Shown one piece after another: positions 1-11,757 of a stretch of 23,313 nt of DNA. The notes beneath the pieces were generated by a model. It saw only the letters and a program-made list of their open reading frames with translations. It was not told the DNA's origin and did not search any database. Every line of letters begins with the position of its first letter. The stretch's first letter is position 1. This DNA comes from Phaeoceros laevis (Eukaryota > Anthocerotophyta > Anthocerotopsida > Notothyladales). The position numbers and the translations under genes are program-made. The stretch is taken from NCBI GenBank assembly GCA_049999765.1, contig JBNGIQ010009481.1, positions 415,548-438,860 of the forward strand, written 5' to 3'.

Positions 1-276
1 CTCTGCCTGGTGGAATCGGCAGGAATGGCGCCTCCCTCCCAGCTCCATCCCTGCTGAAATTGGGCAAGGGAGGGAGGGCGGTGCTGAAATTGGGCAAGGG
101 AGCGAGACGCCCTGCTGGAATTGGGGGAGCGAGGCGCCATCCCTCCGTCATCCCGCTCTGCCAGGTGGAATCGGCAATTTAATTATTTGTTTAACAAATA
201 CCTTAAAATAAATATTTTTCAAACCCATTGGAAACGTCATGGGTACGTTTCCGGAACGCACGTCCGTTCCGTAAGC
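1..276. repeat. Left flank with short degenerate direct repeats and two small palindromes
   Basis: No gene is visible. A 21-bp string beginning CTCTGCC at 1-21 recurs with one mismatch at 156-176. Between them the phrase GCTGAAATTGGGCAAGGGAG occurs near 53-72 and 84-103, and a diverged version is near 115-135, so this looks like the edge of a degenerate minisatellite. The stretch 180-230 is AT-rich. Just before the assembly gap are two adjacent inverted repeats: GGAAACGT/ACGTTTCC (230-237 and 245-252) and GGAACG/CGTTCC (253-258 and 265-270). It lies downstream of the Fd-GOGAT gene, whose stop codon is at 478-480. Confidence 0.6.
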
Positions 277-376
277 NNNNNNNNNNNNNNNNNNNNNNNN
301 NNNNNNNNNNNNNNNNNNNNNNNNNNNNNNNNNNNNNNNNNNNNNNNNNNNNNNNNNNNNNNNNNNNNNNNNNNNN
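277..376. other. Assembly gap (100 N)
   Basis: Exactly 100 N bases, probably a placeholder of fixed size, so the true distance is unknown. It lies beyond the 3' end of the Fd-GOGAT coding sequence. The 101 bases between the gap and the stop codon (377-477) are presumably its 3' UTR. Confidence 0.99.
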
Positions 377-477
377 TCAAACAGGTTACTTGGCAATGAC
401 CAGTGCAACGACGACTTCCTTGGCTTTCTCGTGCGTCGGACAATAGGAAAGGGGCACAGAATTCGGCACGCCCGCCC

Positions 478-3400
478 TTATCGGACTTGCGCAACAAGCG
501 GGGTGTCGACCTGTGTAGGTCTCCCTTCGTAGTCGGGGTTTGCTTCTGGCGTGTCCTCCTCGCTAGGAGGCACTAATTGCCAAAACTTGCCCAAACTCGT
601 TTCCCAGTTAGCCAGCAGCTCGATCCCCCTCGCACTACCGGTCTTATCCTGCTCCCACATCCACGACAGCACAAAATTAGTCGAGTTTGTAAAGGGCCTC
701 TGTCCGTCGATGGAGACACTTCTACACTTGGGGTAAGAGACTTACTACATGCGCCTGAATAAGCCTTCGAAGCTGAACTTGCCCGGCCGGAGCTGTCACC
801 CTTTGCATCTTGACGATTTCTTTGTTCACCTGCACAACTCACAAAGCGACTCAGGATGACTACTTGATGTCCTCCTAAACCTTGAGCTACAATTAAGCGT
901 ATCTTAACCACTCAAAACTCGTACCTTAGGAGGAAAGGTGTCATCCTCGTCAAGGAAATATGCCAATCCTCCGGTCATCCCAGCACCCACATTCCTGCCC
1001 ACCCTGCAAGACCAATGATGGACCACCTCAGTAGAAGCACTGAGGCTCAAACGCACATGGGCCCAAATTTGCGGGCAGATTGAAATGTGGTCATGGAAGC
1101 GTAGACATACTTGCCAAGGGCAACAATGCAGCCCCCTGTCATGTACTCGCAACAGTGGTCGCCGGCACCTTCAACCACTGCTGTAGCCAAGGAGTTCCGA
1201 ACTGCAAAACGCTCGCCAGCTTTCCCCCTGACAAAACATTCACCACCTGTGGCCCCATACAGACAGGTATTTCCTACTATGGGAGAGTCCTCTGGAATAA
1301 AGCTGGCGTTGTCATTGGGAACAATGACCAGTTCCCCACCTGCCATACCCTGGAAAACAAAACAGTTGCCCAACATCAGATGAGCTGGATAGCTCGCCTA
1401 CAATATCCCACCACGCAAGAGATCACCTGCGTACTGCAGCTCATACCTTGCCGACATAGTCGTTAGCCTCTCCAACCAGTCTGATGTTCATACCCGGGGT
1501 TAAGAAGGAACCAAACGACTGACCTGCACTTCCAAGAAACCTGTGGGCAACACAAATGAACAGGTCAAACATCTGGGTGTACATTTGAAGCTGCAATAAC
1601 CAGATCAGTTGCAACTAAAAATGCGCTTCATTTTGAGCTGTCACAATTGTTGAACAGCAAGAAGGACGAGGAAACAAAGCACATGGACATCATAAGCTTC
1701 GAGCAGTCGGCTTACGTCAAGTCCAGTTGCCCAGCAAATCCAGTATCACCATATTTCTTTGCAATTGTACCAGCAACACGGCCACATACAGCACGGTCGA
1801 CGTTGTATATTTTCAGAGTTTTGCTTACTGCTTTTTCCTCTTCTATAGCCTCTATTATCTGTACAGCGAAGCGAGAATTGAAGGCACCAGCAGATACAGG
1901 ACTAGAACACAACAAAGCATGAACACCTTGCTAAACTGCGGCCAGATGGAAGGAAAACAAAACTCAAGAGCAAACTCAAGAACTTAACACTCCCATTGGC
2001 ATACCTTAGGATCCGCTAGCAACTCATCGTCCAAAACAGGACCGTTTGAGTGAACTTCCTGCTGTCTAATCTGAGTGCTACTCCATGATGTGTTACCCAC
2101 ATTCTGTTATGGAAGAAAGAGCAGCATACAAAATGAAACTCAGGATGCGCATTATACCTGAGCTCAAGTACCTGGGTCAAATTAACAAGTGCAATATTGG
2201 CAGAAAACTTAGGCAACGACTTACACGCAAGATGTAGTTTAGGTTGAGTTCCTCGGTCTTTGCAAGTGAAATCCCTCTTGGCTCAAGAAGTTCCGTTTTA
2301 CCGATAATTTGGTCAAGTGTCTCATAACCCAATTCAGAAAGAATTGCTCGAACCTGAAACGAANNNNNNNNNNNNNNNNNNNNNNNNNNNNNNNNNNNNN
2401 NNNNNNNNNNNNNNNNNNNNNNNNNNNNNNNNNNNNNNNNNNNNNNNNNNNNNNNNNNNNNNNAATTAGCACAGGGTGTATGGAGCTGAGCGTGAAACCT
2501 ACTTCCTCAGCAACAAACAAAAAATAATTCACAAGATCGCCAGGCACCCCAGGAAACCTGGCTCTCAATTCTTCTCTCTGCAGAACAGCCAGGATACCAT
2601 CAGCAATTGCACGACTGCAACAGATTATTACGATTTGAACAACATGACGAGGCAGCATTTGAGGCATAAAAATGGCAAAAACAACAGAAGTCTAAATATT
2701 CAGATACCTGGCTGGCGACCCCCACAGGACAATTATTTGTGTGGCAAATGCGTGCCATAATACACCCAGTTGCGATCATGGCCACAGATCCGAAGCCATA
2801 TTCATCGCCACCCATTAAAGCACCCATCACCACATCCACGCCACTCTTAAACCCCCCATCAACTCTAAGAACAACTCTCTCTCTCAGTCCGTTCTCAAGG
2901 AGTGTCTGGTAACAGGATGCCAAACCATTAAGTCAAAACCGATGCGAGAATCAAGGCAATTGGAGACATGAGACATGCACACATTTCACATCGCAAACCT
3001 GATGTGTCTCAGTGAGTCCAAGCTCCCATGGTCCACCAGCATGTTTGATGGAACTGATAGGGCTAGCACCAGTTCCCCCATCATGCCCGGATATCTGCAA
3101 TAATTCAACCTCTCAAGTGAGTCTCTACACCCCTCAGAAGAGTTTACGTACAGCAACTGGCAAAAAGGACCATACAGAACCTGAATAACATCAGCATTTG
3201 CCTTCGCAACTCCTGATGCCACTGTGCCAATGCCAGCTTCAGCAACAAGTTTCACGGACACTTTTGCCTTTGGATTCACCTATTGGCCACAGAACATGGC
3301 TCCAGTTGTAAAGAAAAATCCAGCACAGATCAGAACAAAGACCGCTGTGCTCCCACACTGATTCATATACAACAACCACGGATACAAGAACCAAGTAACT

Positions 3401-6400
3401 TCTTACACCGTAAGAATGCTGCTCTTACTGCTAAGATAACAGTGGTATGAACGGACATTAAAAAAGATCACAAATATATGAAAGCACCAATAACTTCTAA
3501 GATGCCAACACGCAGTGCCTTCCAAGCCAAAGAGTGGAACTGAAATGCGTACCATGTGTAAATCATAAATCAGCTGCGCTAGATCCTCTATGGAGTAAAT
3601 ATCATGATGTGGAGGCGGCGATATCAGAGGCACTCCAGGTTTTGATTTCCGCAACACTGCAATGTAAGGACTGACTTTCTTCCCTGGAAGCTGTCCACCT
3701 TCTCCTGGTTTAGCCCCCTGTGCAATCTTTATCTCAAGTTGCTGGGCATTTGCAAGATAAGTTGGTGTAACACCAAAACGCCCTGATGCCACCTGAGATT
3801 GACAGATAAGGTGAAAACATAGTCTCCCACTCAAATTGCCGACAGCAGTGAAAGCAAGAAAATCATGTCATTTCACCTGCTTAATGGCACTCGTTGCTAT
3901 ATCACCATTCTGTAAACCCTTCAAGTGCGGTAAAGTAGGTGAACGTCCTCCTTCAACATCAGAGAGCGTGCTCCAGCGGATAGGATCCTGTTCAGTGCAG
4001 TGATTAGTCACACAAATTGGATCCAACAAGGTCTGATTGAAAGATTACTAAGCTCACGGAATAGCATCATACCTCACCACCTTCTCCAGAATTTGATTTC
4101 CCACCTATGCGGTTCATGGCGATAGCAATGGCTTCATGCGTTTCTCTGGAAATGGCACCTAAAGACATTCCTCCAGTGCAAAAACGCTCCACTATGCTGG
4201 TCGCAGCCTCAACTTTTTCCAGAGGAATTGGCTGCCGGTCACTTCTGAACTTCAGTAAGTCCCGTAGCACCTGAGATGTCCGAGAATTTCATTAAAATCT
4301 GGTACACTACTCTGTGCTGAAGAGTTCATCCCTACTCACTGAAAACGTATATCAGAAGTGAGCAATCAGGCTTACATTTGATGGTCGACTGGAGAGATGA
4401 TGCTGGTATACAACGTATGCACTGTTGTTTTTTTCTCGTATAGCTTTGTGCAGCAACTTTGACATTTCAGGGTTATTGCCATGATACTCGCCTGCTCAAG
4501 ACAAAAGAGGAATGATCAAGGCAAAAGAGTCAGTTGCGCCCATGCACAATACACTACATTAGACATGAATCTAGCAAAGTTATCAACGACCACTGGTCAA
4601 AGCAGAGGGTACGTGAGTTGACCTCCAGGTCTGAATTGAATAAAACCATAGTTCTCCAGCTTCTTCGCCGTCTCTTCACCAAACGCTTTGGCCCAGAAAG
4701 AAATGGCCTCCCTTGCTACCTGAGTTGATTACATCTCAATTCTTCAGTATTTTTCGAACAGTAGATTAAACAAACAAGGGACGACAGCTCAGAAAAAGCC
4801 TCCGGATACAATGGATGGACAGACATACCTCATCCAAAGTCAGACCACCAAGTCTTGAAACGCTTCCACGGAATGCTGTGTCAACCACTTCTTCTCCGAG
4901 CCCATATATTTCAAAAATTTGGGCTCCACAATAACTATAAACACCAGTACAGCCTCATTGAAGTTAGCTTCTCACCCCTTACTATACCAAGCTATTATGC
5001 AGATTTGGCCCAAAACAAAGGCAGGTTATCCACTTGTACAATATAGAGAAAATTAACATGACAACCTATATTCGGCAGCAAGAAATTCCCATCTCTACCA
5101 AACTGGTGATATACAAGACACTGCTGTACTGTATAAGCAGGAAAGATTCCTAATAACTACACTTACCTTTGCAACAAAGAGATGCCCATTTTTGAAAGAA
5201 TTTTCAGAAGGCCTGATTTAACAGCCTGCAGTAATAAGATGACACGGTAAATCAAGGCAGGTGGGAACCGCATCTCAGGTAGAGACTGTACGTGCAAAAC
5301 CATATCGTCCCTAGAAGTGATGTTTAGGAAATCACCTTGACAAAGTTCTTCTGAGCCTGCTCAATTGTTACAGTTGGCATTTTGCCATTCCTCATTAAAT
5401 TCACTGTTTTGGTGCTCAGGCGCCATTGCCTACAGGTCTCCAAAGCCAAATAGGGACATACAGCACTGAAATAAAAAAACAAAGTAATACATGAGTCTCA
5501 GACTGTTAAGGGAAGTGAATTCAGTAAGAACAACAATGATATTTGCTTGAAACACCACCATACCTAGCCCCATAACCAACAAGACAGGCAAAGTGATGTG
5601 TGCTAAAACACTGGGCAGTGTCCGCCACAATGGAAGCTGACATTCGCAGCCCATTTTGAATCAGATGATGATGGACGGCACCAACTGATAAGAGAATGGG
5701 TATTGCGGGCCTAGTGACCTCCTGGAAACAGAAAAAAATGCAAACAGGGTCAGCAATGACCCAACATCTGCAATCCACATTACACCACACGTGAATCGAC
5801 AGACAATGCACACAGTACAGTTCAGTAAGTCACCAAATCGTCAGTGCGATCCGTGAGAATAAGTAGCTGACATCCCGACCGCACAGCTGCATCTGCAGCT
5901 AGACATAGTTTGTCAAGGGCTCTTCCCATAGCACCATCAACACCATCGCTAATGTCGAAAAATGTAGGCAGGGTGGCAGACTTGAGATTTACTCCAGTTG
6001 CCAAGGCTGCAAGATCTCCTTCCGTTAACACAGGACTCTTGAGGGTCACCTTAAAAAATAAGCCAGTATTTTATGTCGATCAGTGAAAGCACAGGGCCAG
6101 CTGCAGTTCGGCAACTACGGCAAGAGGTTGACGTATATCAGAAATGGATGCAGAACATGCAGAAATGGAACATAGAAGGCCACATAGGTTTTTGTGGAAG
6201 TACAGCTCCAGGACTCAGTAGGAACTGTTGGTCAAGGAAGCCGTACTTCTCCTCAAAATCTTGAGTTAGGCCAAACCTCTACCAAAGTCAGCTAAAGCAT
6301 GCCATTCTGTCATTTCAGATGGGGCTGCTCCCAAGCAACTCATCTTGCAATACCTCTCAGCAACCCTGTGTAGGCGACAAATCTCTTGGTATTAGTATGT

Positions 6401-9400
6401 CTACCTGGTCCACATGTTTTGCATCCACCTCCAAGATGTTTTCGCGTTTACCGAGGTTCACTTCAAGAGACATAACCAGGCCCTCCCTGAGAGGATCAAT
6501 CGCTGGATTTGTAACCTAGTTCGCAAGAAACAAAAGTTGGATTTGGCCATCAGAAGCCAGCCGTTCGGAAGACTTTATCAATACACAGCACTAGACAGAT
6601 GCTAACATAGAAGCAGACACACCAACCTGCGCAAACCGCTGTTTGAAGTAGTCATACAACATATGGGCTTTCTCTGACAGCACGGCTAGAGGAACATCAT
6701 CACCCATACAAAATGTCGGCTCTTTCCCTTGAGAGGCCATATTTTCAATAATCATCTGGACATCCTCGAGTGAGTAGCCATAAGCACTGCAGTCATGGAA
6801 CAATTGGTGAGCTTTTATATCTCTGACACAACCATGATGGAAACCAAACACAGGCCAACACCATCACAAATTGAGACCAGAAAACAATGCCCTTTAGACT
6901 TACAAGTGACGTCTCAATAGACTTTCAGGTGCCATGACTGAAAAACTTGCAAAGCTCGATTCGGGTAAAGATCTTTGCTTTTCCTGTAACCATTGCCTGT
7001 AGGGCTGTGAGTTTGCCACTCTCTTCTTGACCTCGGTATTCTCCAAAACCTAAAGACAAATTCAGTGTACAAATCAATCACCAATAATTGCCACAGACAA
7101 AACACTTCATTTTTGCTTTAACAGACAGTTGAGGCACATCCGAACCCACCTCTCCTGTTTCCAAGTCCACGGAGATCATCATTCCTGGACCTAAACGACC
7201 TTTGACAAAAATGTCTGAATCGTTGATATCCAAAACACCAACCTGCAACCAGTATTATCCAGTCAGAGAACATCTTAATGTGCTCTATTCTCCAAAAAGG
7301 AACTGCAATGATTTCCAATTTAAACAAACAAACAATATGAATTTATGAAAACATCTGGAGCAAACATCGCACCTCTGAAGCAACATACAGCATATCCTTG
7401 GTTCTCCAAAAGCGGGCTGGACGAAGTCCGTTTCTGTCGAGACATGCTCCCACTGTCCGCCCATTGCTGCAACAAAACAAGATGGGTCAGCTAACAAAGA
7501 TATCTTGCCCTAGGTGCCAGGGCTATCGCCATGTACGTGGTTGAGATTATTTTCCTAGAGATTGCAGCTGGTTTACCTGAACAACAGCAATGCTGGTCCA
7601 TCCCATGCTTCCATTTGGCCCTTGTAGTATTCATAGAAGTCGACGACCTAAAGAAGGCAAAATCAAGTGGTTGCTTTCAGTAGAGGAGCGTGAGAAGATA
7701 GAATGGCAATGAATCAATAAGGATCTGCCAAACATTTTAAAGGAAGAGCGAAGTAATAAGATCAACACTGAAGTTGACAAGGACTGCCAGACTTGAAACT
7801 GTACCTCTGGATACTTGACTGATAGTGTTGGATGATTCTTGTATGCCTCTGGAACGAGCATCATCATTGTTTCCTCCGGACTGCGCCCACTCCTCATCAA
7901 TAACTGGACCAGCGTCGATGACAAAAATGAAAGGCCTGTGGTGGTGTCCAATGAAATGAACAGACAGAGCAGCATCGTAACACTTGAATGAACAACAAGG
8001 CTAGCAGAGACCCACACGATACTCACCTCTGCCACCATGTCCAGGTTTGCAGAATCAGAAGCCTTTGGGTTACCGAACGGTCTAATCTCCTCCTCACGCC
8101 CTCGCCAGACAGGGGATGACATAGATGGTTCTCGAGAGCTCATCCAGTTTAAGTTGCCCTGCAAATTGACCAGTTCGAAGCTGAGTTGACAGATATTTAG
8201 TCAAACACTGAGCTCTAAAGCTCGAAATGGGAAGTTCAATGCATCCCACACAACAACAATATTTTAGTTTGTAGTGCCACAGCACAGCGACTGCATTCAA
8301 CCTGTAATCACCTGCAAGGTATTAATCTCCCCGTTATGACCAAGGAATCTCATTGGCTGAGCCAGTGGCCACCTTGGATTAGTATTCGTGCTGTACCGTC
8401 TGTGATAGATTGCAAAAGGTGACTCATATAACTCGTTTTGAAGATCCAAGTAGAACCTCCCAACAACCTCAGATCGCAGCATTCCTTTGTACACAATAGT
8501 TTGACAAGACAAAGAACAGAAGTAAAGGTCCTGTCCCCACGCCTCTGTGGCTACTGCCCTCTCAATCAATTTGCGGGAAATGTAGAGCTCCCTCTCCACA
8601 TCAGCTACATCCTTCTCATTAGTCACCTTTACAAAAACCTGTTCCATAGCTGGCATCGTTTTCTTGGCCAAGATTCCTACAATCTCTTCCTTGATAGGGA
8701 CTGCCCTCCAGCCAAGCACTTCAATGCGCTCTTTTACAAATACATTGTTGATAACTGCACAACCACAACATGAAATAAAAATCCTGCGTCTGTCTGCGAG
8801 TAGGACCAATAATCCAAGGTGCCCTTGAAATGGTAACTAGTCCCATGGGATGGTAACTCAGAGGTTCTTACTTGCTTTTGCCGAATCATAGGCTTCCTTC
8901 TCTCTTGGAAGGAACACCATCCCCACAGCAGCATTTGCCCCTTGCGGCAGCGGGAGCCCCTGTTCTTCGAACCAGCTGAAGAAGAGCTTCCACGGAATTT
9001 TGGTCATTACGCCTGCCCCGTCTCCGGTATCGTTATCTCCTCCACACCCGCCACGGTGTTCCATGCAACCCAGAGCTGTGAGGGCATCCTGGACAACTTG
9101 GTGAGAAGATTGCTTCTTCAAATTGGCTATAAAACCGACACCGCAGGCATCACGCTCAGCAATGATGTCCTCCAGTTGAGCCACCTGCATTTGAAGAATA
9201 GAGCCGCTCAATATGGCGACCAACTCTGAATCCCAAATTCCGAACGAGCTTGATTTCGGCTCAACAAATTGAACTGGGAAGGTACCTCATACTTCGCGCC
9301 GAGGGAGGTAGCGCTTTTGAGTGCTGCAGCAGCCAGACTCCACTGGTGGTGCCTCTGTGCGCGCTGCCGCACTCTGACGGACCTCGGCTGGCGCAGCCGA

Positions 9401-9600
9401 ACGCTACCCCGTAGTCCATCGAAGCCGGGAAATCTGAGGGCAGTGTCGACAGATTTCTGTGCAAACAAGCCGGATTTCCCACACAGCGCAGGAATAGCAA
9501 CACCGCTAGAGCTGCTGACAGCGCTGGAAGATGCGAGGTTGGAGCGGTCGGCGATGGATCCCAAGTGCGAGCAGTGGACTGCGGTCTTTACCAATGCCAT
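478..9600 (-). CDS. GLU: Ferredoxin-dependent glutamate synthase, plastid precursor (33 exons, 1637 aa)
   Basis: Makes two glutamates from glutamine and 2-oxoglutarate in the plastid stroma with reduced ferredoxin. Exons, 5' to 3': 9600-9286, 9184-8872, 8754-8312, 8158-8027, 7903-7805, 7647-7577, 7466-7373, 7242-7150, 7049-6904, 6786-6627, 6515-6405, 6049-5834, 5721-5564, 5465-5336, 5225-5167, 4934-4829, 4719-4623, 4491-4376, 4270-4073, 3987-3877, 3792-3553, 3279-3181, 3094-2999, 2905-2708, 2577-2503, 2353-2225, 2103-2005, 1858-1716, 1540-1447, 1349-1111, 1003-925, 829-746, 648-478. Every intron has GT/AG ends and the phases agree. The first ATG in the frame is 9600 ([10 protein letters not shown]); the upstream codon at 9657 is GTG. 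Residues 1-118 hold a Ser/Arg-rich transit peptide, and Cys119 (DACGVGF) should be the processed N-terminal nucleophile of the class II glutaminase domain. The FMN/synthase part begins near residue 950. The 3Fe-4S cysteines are C1249, C1255 and C1260 ([12 protein letters not shown]). A GXGXG beta-helix domain covers about 1370-1550. The protein stops without the NAD(P)H-binding extension, as in the ferredoxin type. Length fits the plant family (about 1620 aa). Confidence 0.96.
2364..2463. other. Assembly gap (100 N) inside Fd-GOGAT intron 25
   Basis: A 100-N placeholder lies between exon 25 (ends 2503, ...VAEE) and exon 26 (begins 2353, [10 protein letters not shown]). The protein reads straight across this junction as expected for the family, so no coding sequence appears to be missing. 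The visible intron is 149 bp including the Ns, and its real length is unknown. Confidence 0.95.
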
Positions 9601-10206
9601 GTGACTCGCGGACAGCTCTGAGGAGCGGAAGCAGCGCCCGCCGGTAGGAATTCCCACAGACAGACCAAGGCGTCGTCTTTGGGATGGCGCTACCAGTAAA
9701 AATGTAGTCTACATCCCCGTACGGCCGGGGCAGAGATGGCGCTGCTCCAAGTGCTGTGCGCGCTCTCCAGCCGGGTTAGCCTGGTTCAGCAGCGCCTTCT
9801 GATGCGCGTGGTCGGTGTCCAAGTGAAGAAGGCTGGTGTGATCAGTGCACGAGTCACGACGTTGTGGCTGGGCCACAAATTTGTGCAGTGCCATAAGCCA
9901 TCCCCAGCCACTGAACGCTGGCCCACCTGGAAGTTGGAATATTCATAGGCTTTTGTTTTTGTGTCGCGTATCCACACGAGTAGTCTAGTCACCTCTTCGG
10001 CAGTGAGTGAGCCCTAAAACCTCGTCCAGTCCAGGCTGGTTTCAGCTGGCCACGGCAGCTGGGGATTCACGATTGGCGATGGAGTCCTGACCTGTCCCTG
10101 TTCAAATTTAGCGAAGATTCCCTTCTGTGGAGCTGAGAGAATTGCGAGAATTGGCTGCCACCGCTCGGGCGGGGTTGGTCGAGCGCAGCTCCAGTGGTGT
10201 AGCCCG
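9601..10206. promoter_or_regulatory. Divergent intergenic region between Fd-GOGAT and the small membrane-protein gene
   Basis: These 606 bp separate the start codons of two genes transcribed away from each other, so both 5' UTRs and promoters must lie here. I see no convincing TATA box placed for either gene. Open frames exist on both strands, such as a 70-codon ATG frame at 9736-9948, but they resemble no protein family I know and are best read as chance or upstream ORFs. Promoter activity is inferred from position only. Confidence 0.5.
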
Positions 10207-10677
10207 ATGCAGGCCTTGCTCTCAGAGCCGGGCCTGCAGTTTGTGCTCCGCTCTGCAGCTGCGTTTCTGCTGGTTGCCTCCTGCATCTGCTTGGGTGAGT
10301 TGCACGCGGGTGCTTGTTGGGAAATTGGTGCGAAGTGTGTATCAGTTTCAACGATTTGGAGAATAGGCTGATTTGCAATTTGATAGAACTCTGGGGAGCT
10401 TGGTCACAGCATGATGTTGTGATGGCGGTGGACCAGAATTTCAGGTTTCTCGATTGCAGATAGGGTTTATGTATGCCAGGAAGATTGTCTGACCTGTGAG
10501 TTGTCTTGATTGATTGGTGCAGGCTGGCTGGTGGCATGGAAGTTAGTCCTTGTGCATGTGCCGCCGGTGCAGGAGATTTTTGGTTTGAAGAAGGAACCGG
10601 CTCAGCCTAAACCTTCGACTCTACGCTTTTCCCGCATATACAACAAGAGCAGCCAGAACAGGAGCGAGGAAAAGTGA
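10207..10677 (+). CDS. Small single-pass membrane protein, 80 aa, two exons
   Basis: Exon 1 is 10207-10294 and ends TTGG|GTGAGT. Exon 2 is 10523-10677 and follows GGTGCAG; the split glycine codon (G|GC) joins them in frame, ending in TGA. The 80-aa product begins MQALLSEPGLQFVLRSAAAF. A hydrophobic helix covers about residues 16-40. A soluble tail follows, with IFGLKKEP, a proline-rich PAQPKPS stretch and a basic, polar end (RFSRIYNKSSQNRSEEK). The strong splice sites, the correct phase and the helix running unbroken across the exon junction support a real gene. I do not recognise the family with certainty; it resembles short plant proteins usually labelled only 'transmembrane protein'. With the basic patch after the helix, the tail may face the cytosol or stroma, which is inference. 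It is transcribed away from Fd-GOGAT. Confidence 0.75.
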
Positions 10678-11757
10678 TGCCTGGTGTATTTGAGATGTGG
10701 TGACAAAAAATGCCACAGCTGAAGCGTTGCCGTGTTCACTTTCTTCACTGGAGAATGCTAGACCACCAAGGTTCAGGTACAAGGTTGCTGCTGGGATGTT
10801 CCGGGCACTGTACGGGTGACATACGAGCTGCCTGCTGCTTCCTATGAGGTACTGGGAGCACTTGAAATCATGTTGATTGCCTATGTAAATAGTGTGTAGA
10901 TTGTTGTGGGATTCATGATCATGTAGTGTTTGGTGCATGGGCTGTGTGGTTCGGAGTCCCAAACAAGGGACCTGCGCGAGGTGTAAAAATTGTTTGTGAA
11001 CTGTTGATGTAACATACATACTGCAAACATCCAAAACTCGTGTGTGGAGTGTACCCGGCTCAATGTCCACAGACCGTGAGGATATCCGTCAAATAAATGC
11101 TGGTGCCCTGCTACCACAAGAATCGTACAAGTGTCGGCTGCTCAATGACACATCATATCCACATAATGCAGCGAAGGGCCCTGGGCAAGTGACAGCTTGG
11201 ATGTGTGAACAGTGACAAAAGTGTCAACCCTGTTGGCAAATGAGACACCCTCTTCACCGAACGACATCAGCACCAGTGAACAGATTCATCATCGTCGACC
11301 ATTGTACCGTACGCGGAAAGTTGCATCGCACTGGAGCCATAAGTAGGCTAACTTGAAGACCGGATCCAGAAGCCACTTGCGGAGCCGTAACATGTGTACT
11401 CTCTTTAAGAGTGTGTATCCAAACTGCCAGTGTGCTGGCAGCTTTCGTCGTCTAGCTTTTACCGCTGCATGTGATCGGTGCAGTCTTTACGGGAAGGGAG
11501 CTGAACGGCTGTTGTCCAGGCCGGGACGCCAGTTTGTGCATTACTAGGGAACCGCTTCCAGGCAGCTCGTTGTGGAAAGCTCTCCCGAGTCCTGCATCTC
11601 TTATAAAACCTGGCAGTCTGGCAGATGATAAACCAAACCTGAACTTCGGGTTAAGTCTCGCAATCTCGGTCAGAAACTTCCAGGTGAGAACGTTGCAAGC
11701 TTCTCTACAAAAGCTCATTGAATGCCTGTAAATCTCACTTTCATCCAGATGTAATGT
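10678..11757. other. Convergent intergenic region, no gene seen
   Basis: About 1.08 kb between the stop codon of the small membrane-protein gene (plus) and that of the PPR gene (minus). It must hold both 3' UTRs. The longest open frames (for example minus 10621-11070) start at non-ATG codons, overlap the neighbouring exon antisense and show no family features. No tRNA, repeat or mobile-element ends were seen. Confidence 0.6.

Noticed and set aside
9601-9657. Earlier start of Fd-GOGAT at 9657
   Set aside because: That codon is GTG; the ATG at 9600 gives a typical transit-peptide start.
9736-9948. 70-codon ATG frame on the plus strand between Fd-GOGAT and the small membrane gene
   Set aside because: It lies in the divergent promoter region, has no family features and no supporting splice context.
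10621-11070. 149-codon frame on the minus strand
   Set aside because: It opens with a GTG codon, overlaps exon 2 of the small gene on the other strand and has no recognisable domain.
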